Below are positions 56,603 to 64,000 of a DNA stretch of 64,000 bases, in pieces. The stretch comes from Chalara sp. BL73 (Eukaryota; Ascomycota; Leotiomycetes; Helotiales). A program made the translations under genes and the position numbers. Location of the stretch: contig CAKJVC010000042.1 of the NCBI GenBank assembly GCA_918026815.1, positions 124,001 to 188,000 on the forward strand. The letters run 5' to 3'. The notes beneath the pieces were generated by a model, which made no database searches, was not told where the DNA came from, and was given only the letters and a program-made list of their open reading frames with translations. Within the stretch, counting starts at the first letter, position 1; every line of letters begins with the position of its first letter.

Positions 56603-59600
56603 GATGAGTAGTTATAGGGGATCAAAAGAGGTTATAGAGGTGATGATTAGGGAGTGAGGTTGCTCGAGAGCTCCTGGTGATGGTGGCGGTGGTGATGGTG
56701 GGGGAAAAGGAACAGTTGAAGTGCCTTATCGGGTAGACTTGCACACTCGCTAGTCTTGGTCCGGCAAAACACTTGAACAGGACAATATCCTCACCACGGC
56801 ACGGTTGACAGCAGCAATGAGAACGTTGAATACACACGTTTGGAATCGGCCAACCTGCTACTCTATCGTTCCTGTGCCGAAAAACTGCTATGACTACGGA
56901 ATTACGGCACGGGATCAAAAAGAGTCTTTGCATTCAGGACCAGGGATTTGATGTCAGCGGCAGACGGGACACACAAAAACAGAAGATTGATGGATGTTGT
57001 TGCGGGGCACAGGTCTGATGGCACCACAAATTAACTCCAAAGCAGAAACCCTATGCTACAGCGCGTGGGATTGGATTATATTATTCCATTACAGTACACA
57101 ATACAGGACGGTCAGCTCGGCTCTGCATCCTGCCTGCTTTTCATCAACAGAGGTGTCGGGGATGCGCTATGGTGCGCCGTATCCTTCGAGAGGGTTCGCA
57201 TCGTGCAGCAATCCAGCGGCTCTTTGTCAGGATCGTCATCAAACTGCTCTATTCTGGTCCTGATCGCTAAGGAGAATAACGATGTGATCTGCAGGTCTGG
57301 GGGGGAGGCCCTAGAATATCGCTGAATAGTGTAACACTGATAATCAGCCACATAATAGAGTAAGTCAAGGGATGCTCCAAGAGCTGTTGCTGCTCTTGTC
57401 TGGTCTGCCCAATATGCCCATAATGGCACTGTACTGTACTGCATACAGCAGCAACAACAGCTGTGGGAAGGGTGGGTTTGTGGCGAGGGCTACCTCCATA
57501 CTTGTACTGTTGCTGTGCTCTGCTGTCTCCCCCAGACTTCCAGGGGTGGTTGAATCTGCGTCATCGACCGAGTCCGTTTAGATCCCTGTCGCTTGGGGAC
57601 AAGAACCATGGCAGATCGAGTGTGCGACGGATCATGGTTCATGCCATTCTATATCGAACAGAGAGTCTATCCAGAAGAGACGGACGGTATATCAGGCCCT
57701 GGAGGATCTCACGATATGCTTCTGCTGAAGCCCTGAAGCGGCTGGCTGGGTGAAGTCCAGGGGGGAGGGAGCGGTACACTGTGGTAATACTCTACAGAAT
57801 GCCTTGATAGAACCCTGAAAAAAGTCAGCGAATCTCCACAATGACGCTGTGGGCACAGAATGACATCAACCTACAGATCCTGTCGCAAGGCTCCCCCGCC
57901 GTACCACACAAGCCCTGCAATTCGACGCCACACGCACCGTGAACCTTCTCCATTTTAACCTCCAAACCCAGAGTCCAGGAAATCAACCACGACTATAAGA
58001 GACAACACGACTCGATTTGTGTCGTTTCTATAAAGCCATTCTGTTCGCCATGTTGTGCTCTGTATATGGAGCTAGTCGAGCAACAAAACACCGTTGTGGA
58101 AGCGTTGGACGATAGGAAGCAATATATTGATGATTTAGCGGATAGCCTACGCGACCCTACGAGGGGTCCCCCCCAGCCCTCTCTTTTCCCTCTTTTCTCG
58201 AAAAAAGCTACCAACAAGCAAGAAAATCAAGCTCCACTGACAGCAGCCCAGAGTCGAGACTCTGTGAGACTTAAGCGCACAACCATTTTGCCTGGGCGAC
58301 CAACGAACCCGATTTTGAATCACCCCAACGAGAGGAAAGCCGTCCCCCCCCCTTTTTTTTTATGAGGTGGCCAAGGTTTACTAAGGAGCCCATTCCGGTC
58401 CAATGGGAGCGCAAGAACGCCGAAGATTCGGTAGCCTTCTGCCTCTCTCATCGGTCTTAACCATGCATGCATTACGGAGAGAATACGGAGGTTCCAAATT
58501 ATAGCAGGTGGAACCTCGCGGATCGCCGATTCACACGTTTGTCGACAATAGAAAAAAGGCAATGGATAGTGGACATCTCCGGCTGGCAAAAATGGGTTCG
58601 GGAATCATGTTTGGATTGTGTAACGAAGCCGAAATACTGGTGCTGACCAGAGACAGGACTTTGGACTTTCACCACAAATAATCAGTCCAGAGCAATAGAT
58701 GATGATACAAAAAATGGAAATGGCATTTTATCGATTGCGCAAGCTTTCCTCAACTTTCCACCCGTTAAGCAACCCACACCAAAATCTCAGACGAGGCGCG
58801 AACAGTCGCCTCGTAGAAAACACGACAAACGATGCACGCACGCATGAGCAGCACAATGACGAGGCACGGCGTCGGAATGGGGGCCTGGAACGATAGATCT
58901 TCTACCTACCGCATTCCTTTCTAGAAAACCGGTTTTATCAATAAAATGATTCAGCTGACCGAGATTCCTACCGACTTTATGTCATTGCGGCAGGTATTGC
59001 CAGAGCACACATGTTAGCCAGGTGTGAGTAATGCTAACGGCTTTGATGCTATTCACAAGATTGGCAACAGCGAAAAGGCTCTCTCGCTATAGGCGGCAGA
59101 TCTTTTCTTCCTAGAAAGGCAATCTCGAATCTATGAAAGCATGTGGCCAAGCGGTATCTCATATTTGGCCCAGAAATCACACATCCTAGGTACCAATTAC
59201 AAATGCATGACCCAACCTCGCATGAAAAATTGAAAAAGTGGAAAAAAAGAGCACCAGAGGATCTTCTTCAACAATGGATTCACCATGCAAGGAAACTTCA
59301 TATTCATACGTCTCCAGATTTGCAGCTCGAGTTTGAACAAATCAACGAGTGACACAGTCGCATTACCCACAAATCAATATGGTCCCGACCTACCAAGTTG
59401 GGTTATGGAGAGAAAGGTTTGGGAAAAGGAAACAGATGCTCGATCCTCCCAACGGCCATTGCGAAGAAAAACCTTGGATCTGGGTTTCTGCTGGAGTTTG
59501 AGACTGAAACGTGAGGTCCTCGGGCTCAGATGCAGCGGCGCAGAAAAAGTCCAGCCCGCCAGACGTGCGGTATCCCAAAAGGTTCAGTGGACGGGTCGTC

Positions 59601-60079
59601 ACACACACCACACTTATCTCACAAGAGGAAAAAAAAATTAACTAGCGATGTTGCTTGTCGTATGTTCGTTCACGTCTGCTCTATGGAACGGAACGGATCG
59701 TGCACATGACACGGACGCGGCTAAAGCTTGAAAACCATGGTACATGTAAGTAGGCACACATAGTTTGAGGAGCAAGACGCAGGGAGGAGCCATCTCATCC
59801 ATGACAAATAAGCATATAGCCATAGATATACTTTTCAATTTCAATACCTCAAACAAGTACAAACTCACGCTCACGCCCCTTCGTCTATCCTCAGCTCTAT
59901 GGAGGTTTCCGCAAGGCATCTCCGACCGATTCTCTCAAGAAAAAAGTAAAAGCAAAACTTGAAACCTTGTCTTAGTCATCGCATTCGTGTCTCAATTAGT
60001 ATCTATCACCACGCGAAAGTTCATCGCGAACGCTCTTTTCCACTGCCATTATCCATACGAAATAGCCATCCTCAGTCAG
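56603..60079. other. Long intergenic region with one weak ORF
   Basis: This holds the YPD1 promoter and the 3' side of dcl2. The only ORF worth noting is 58066..58365 (+, 99 codons): MELVEQQNTVVEALDDRKQY followed by an acidic helix, then basic Pro-rich sequence. Its first third looks coding, but no family is recognised, and it ends next to C and T homopolymers (58343..58360). I cannot support a gene with confidence. Confidence 0.4.
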
Positions 60080-60090
60080 TCAGTCAGTCA
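60073..60090. repeat. (CAGT)n microsatellite overlapping the dcl2 stop
   Basis: Four to five tandem CAGT units. On the minus strand this reads as repeated TGAC and contains the dcl2 stop codon (60082..60080), so repeat slippage would alter only the last residues and the stop. Confidence 0.75.
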
Positions 60091-63000
60091 TCACCATATC
60101 CACGTCCTCTTCCACAGCTTCAACCACGGTCTCGTCGTCCTTGCCTTTTTGCGCCAGTCGGCTTTGCAGTATCTCGACCGCAGCGTCAGCTGCTTTGGTC
60201 TGGACCTCTTCCTCGCTGACTATATTTTGGCATTATTAGCAGTGTCATCCTCATATCAAAGAAAGAAAGAGAAAACAAAACAAAAAACAAGTATCTAGAC
60301 TAGCACATGGACCAAAGAATAAAATCAAGTACATACCGCCACCCTCAACACGAACCACAACTTCCTCGCCGACCTCCACTTTGCAAAGATACTCTTTTCC
60401 CAGGCTACCAGCTGTGACAAATGTCCGAGATTCGATTGTATATTTGACTCTCTTCTCAACGGCGAGAATACCGAGTCGTTCTTTCGGATGCCAGACGTCG
60501 ACGCCCTCGCGAAGTACACGGCGGAGATAAGGAAGAATCCCTAGGTTCTCGATGAAATTGCGGCAGACCTGTCATGCAAGAAGAATTGTCAGCAATTGTG
60601 TCTCTTCCCAGTGAATGGAAGCAAGATGCGAAGGTGCCGAGCAGAGAAAATATGTGAGGAAGGAATGAAGCCGGTGACGGGAGGAGAGGAATACTTACGT
60701 CGAACGATCCAGAGTCGATCCAAAGAGCACCAATGATACTCTCTACAACATCCGAATACCATTTCATAGCCAGCAGACTTGCGAGCTTCGCCCATGGATA
60801 CATTTTACCTCCCTTAAGTTCCTCCAAAATTCCCTCTCGGAGCTCAGCATGTCTCGCCGTGGTCAGAACCTGTACTTCTGCTAAAGCAGGTGAGTGATGG
60901 CGCAAGAACTTCCACAACGGCATCTTGGTTGTTTTGATCTCCTTCTCAAAGACAGCTTTCCCGCCTTTCTCTGATGTGGGCGATGTCGGAAGCTCTTTGA
61001 GGTTGATACTCTCCTGGGAGCATGAGAACTCCATACATAGGAAAGCAAGAAAATCAGCGTTCACGAGTACTGTCCGCAAATGATGCATCTCCCAATGAGA
61101 CAACTCTGGTTCATGTGCTCTCAAAGCGTCCACAACGATCGATTCGAGGATACTGTCACCCAGGAACTCGATACGTTCCAGGGATCCAGAACCAGTGATA
61201 TAAGATGCGTGTGTCACAGCCTCAATCAACAAACCTTTCTTCTTGAACTCATATCCCAGCATTCCCTCTAACGGTTGCAACGTGATCGGTAAGTTAACAT
61301 CCCGAACACGGTTAAATAAGGAGAGTTGTCTTGTCTCGAGCGATAGCCAGTCTTGTTCTGGAAGGAATGTACGCAAGAGGGAGAGTGCAGCTGGGATGCC
61401 ACCTGAGAGCAGAGATGCGCCAATCAGGGCTTCAACCACATCTGCAAGAACCTTGGAGGACATTTCGCGGGTCTTGGAGGAAGAAGAGTCTTTGAGGAGA
61501 TCGGGAACGTACAATGGCCGCCATTTATAGCCTGTGAAGGACTTGGTGATGATGTATTTGTCGAGGCCGGTATCCACGGCTGCGCGGCTCAATCTTGCGC
61601 TATAAAGTTGTTAGTATCTGTGCTATAGAACAAAAATTACTTGCATGGCAGTGGCCACTATAGTGGAAAACTAACTTAGATACCAATCTATCCTTTTTCG
61701 AAGACAGATATCCTTCGTGCCAGAGTGGGTTATCAGCCATTATCTGGACAGAAGTGCAGAGCTTCAGCACAGAATCGCCAATGAACTCCAAGCGTTGATA
61801 GTTGCTGATTTCCTGTGCACTTGATGCACAAATTGCAGTAACGATTAGATCCAGATTGTTGATCTGAACGTTTTTCAAAACCGTGGTCGAAAGCTTACTC
61901 GCTAACATATAAACCTCTAATCTTCTCATAATAGATGGGATCATGAGTCCGAATTGCAGATACTTGAAGTCTAAATCATCTATTGTGCATGCCGTCAGAG
62001 GCAGAACAATCGAGTGTATCTTCTTGTCTGTCCTAGAAGTGTTTGTGGACGATACTCTGTGGAGGAAATCCTGTCGTTTTGGAAGGCGAACGAGAGAGAG
62101 ATGAGATATATTGTTGTACTGTTCCCCATAGTTATCGTAAGGGTCTTGCACACTTTCTATAGCTGGCTTCTCACTGAGCCATTCCTTGAAAATTAGGAGT
62201 CTGTTAGTAGATATCTCTCTAACAATGCCGTAATTGTCGCGATGTTGGAATTCAATTTCATCTAGCACGTATTAGCATCTAGCTAAATACATAGATCGCC
62301 GTAGAAGTGAAGCATACTCACCAGCTGGACGATGATTGAGCTGGTTTTGCACGGGAACATCTCCATTCGTGGAGAATAACACAACGGGAAAATCATTCTT
62401 TATAGAGAAACGAGAGCCAAATGAGGCTTCAAGAAGAGCCTGTGTTTCATCTCTTGCCTTACTGACGGCCATATATGGGATAGGAGAATCTTCGGCATTA
62501 TTGTTGATAGTAATAGGAAATTCTGTCCATGAGTCCCAATATACTGAGAATCCTGGTATTGGCGGTATTGAAATAGGGAGGAGCATAGAAATATCTAAGT
62601 TGTTGAAGTGGACGGCGTAGCGTTGGGCTTGACTGGCCCCCTGCCACATTATGGCAACACTGTTTATCTCGATATTAGTCATTAATGTAGAATACCTCCT
62701 TTATATATTACGCTTATTGGACAGACGACTTACTCAACCCAAGGACTACAGCAACTGAGGTCAGTAGATATCGATATTAGCTGGTACTGGCGGCTAAGTA
62801 CTTACACCAATTGTTCGTTGACAACCATAATGGATGCTCGCTTTTCCATATCAGACAATGGCTCATCTATAGGATCGCGTCTCAAGGGGAGCAAATTTTC
62901 GTTTATCAGTCCTGCCTTATAGAGGGCAACATATGCCTCGAATGCCGCATCTTTCATGGCATTTTTCTGGCTGGCCCAATCCGTTTGACCTTTTGCATAT

Positions 63001-64000
63001 CGCACAGTTTCGTCGACTGAGAGGGGGAGGATAACTTGAGCCCGGAAAAGCCTGTGTCCAGCCTCGGAGCATATAAACTCTGGACGCGTATCAACATATT
63101 CCGTCTTTGGCAACGTGGCACAGAAATGATAAAGGTGCGGAATGGCATTATCAAGATCGAGCATAGCACCTGTGCTTTCTACATGAAATTGTCTTGATCC
63201 CGTCTTTTCTGAGTCCTCGATCTTCGAATATTCTGCTAATTCACGCATTTCGTTCTCGTAAATAGCCCTCATATCTGTTTCAAGTTGCTGCCATTCGGAA
63301 AGATTTTTGTCTCCTGCTGAATCGAACATGAGGATCAGTTTTGAGTTCTGGTGTCGAGCTCTTCCGCGGCGCTGAACAAATGACTTTAGGTTGGCTGGTT
63401 TTTGAAAACAAAGGACAAGATTGCATGATGGGACATCTATGCCTTCTTCGAGTACGCTTGTAGCGCTGATTAAGATTAGTATGATTGGCTATTCATCAGA
63501 GTGCGAAGATGTTGACTTCAGGGAGCTGACGCAATGTTAACGGCCGCTTAATTATCTTACTTACACCACGAGATTGATGGCGCCAGACTTGAAGAGAGTC
63601 AATGTATCTTTCTGTGACTTCACATCCAGCATTTCTGATATGTTGCGAGTTCTCTTCGGTGATGTAGAGGTTCCAACCACTATGTTGAGCATAAAGTTAG
63701 TGACAGTTTACCTGGGAGACAACTTTTGACTCCTTCTGGTACGTTTGACCGAGCATCAAATTTATGATAGTTTTTCCAGGATTCTAAGTGTTGATGAGCT
63801 TGTTTTCCGACTTACTGATCCCCATTCGGAACTTGCCCCGAGTCGACGGGTGAAGTGTTAACATCAAATAAAGGACCGCAACCATAGCTCTCTCCTGCAC
63901 AAATATGATTCCAAAGAGGCCAGTTGGCTCAACTATAAGTGCTTCGATGAGTTTTGAAACTTTATCTGATACTGAGGTCGTGTCGAAGAGTGCTTCATTT
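60080..64000 (-). CDS. dcl2: Dicer-like protein 2 (3' part)
   Basis: The gene runs out of the window at its 5' side. Nine exons join in frame: 64000..63816, 63679..63565, 63465..62806, 62754..62734 (21 nt), 62659..62322, 62261..61676, 61599..60699, 60568..60337 and 60219..60080, giving 1058 visible residues. The order is the helicase C-terminal domain (NLVVATSVLEEGID, then LKSFVQRRGRARH, motifs V and VI), the dicer dimerisation domain (LYHFCATLPK, then YVALYKAGL), a PAZ-like/platform region, RNase IIIa (YQRLEFIGDSVLKL), RNase IIIb (LERIEFLGDSILESI, then SDVVESIIGALWIDSGSF) and a short dsRNA-binding-like tail (SEEEVQTKAADAAVEIL). The catalytic acidic residues of both RNase III domains are present. 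Dcl2 cuts double-stranded RNA into siRNAs and in fungi is the main antiviral Dicer. The exon 1/2 joint could instead include a short extra exon (63768..63710). Confidence 0.93.

Noticed and set aside
1..64000. tRNA, rRNA, CRISPR, intact transposon or secondary-metabolite cluster
   Set aside because: No T-loop/anticodon arrangement, rRNA core, spaced direct repeats, transposase, or core biosynthetic enzyme was seen on either strand; a tRNAscan, Infernal and antiSMASH run would be needed to exclude small elements.

Overview
This is about 64 kb of nuclear DNA from a filamentous ascomycete (Pezizomycotina; the protein sequences feel closest to Leotiomycetes, but that is an impression, not a search result). 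Genes lie on both strands and are interrupted by short introns of about 45-140 nt, with GTRAGT-type donors, CTAAC-like branch points and YAG acceptors. The protein set is typically fungal: Snu66, Rrp12, Cnl2/Nkp2, Eaf3/MRG15, Sec6, CENP-Q, an AcuM-type zinc-cluster factor, Spo22/Zip4, a DUF7514 protein, an Stc1-domain protein, Ime2, Ypd1 and Dicer-like 2. I found no rRNA or tRNA gene, CRISPR array or intact transposon. Gene models were assembled by reading splice sites by eye and checking that the reading phase is kept across every intron.

Layout. 0-12 kb: 3' part of a SART-1/Snu66 gene (+), a seven-exon secreted acidic repeat protein (-), an apparently interrupted GNAT acetyltransferase (-), an eight-exon MFS transporter (+), an ORF of unknown function broken by one TGA (-), and a TMEM14 membrane protein (-). 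14-23 kb: Rrp12 (-), an ER thioredoxin-like membrane protein (+), the kinetochore protein Cnl2/Nkp2 (-) head to head with the chromatin protein Eaf3/MRG15 (+). 26-38 kb: mitochondrial uL30 (-) divergent from exocyst Sec6 (+), then CENP-Q/Fta7 (+), an AcuM-like gluconeogenesis regulator (+) and meiotic Spo22/Zip4 (+). 38-51 kb: DUF7514 protein (-), Stc1-domain protein (-), a gene-poor stretch of 4.9 kb, and the Ime2-type kinase (+). 52-64 kb: a GC-rich 2H phosphoesterase (+), the histidine phosphotransfer protein Ypd1 (-), and a dcl2 gene (-) whose N-terminal part lies outside the window.

Common threads. Several genes serve chromosome biology: two inner-kinetochore subunits, Eaf3, Spo22/Zip4, Ime2, and two genes of RNA-silencing type (Stc1 domain, Dcl2). 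They are spread over some 44 kb and are not an operon-like unit. The two kinetochore genes share an almost identical 16-17 nt upstream element containing ACGCG, the core of the MBF/MCB cell-cycle box.

The least expected signal is inside EAF3. The 1.09-kb intron between the chromodomain and MRG exons holds a stop-free, coding-like block of 714 nt in two segments. It has its own splice sites and is in frame with both neighbouring exons. It is either an undescribed pair of cassette exons or an inserted gene piece.
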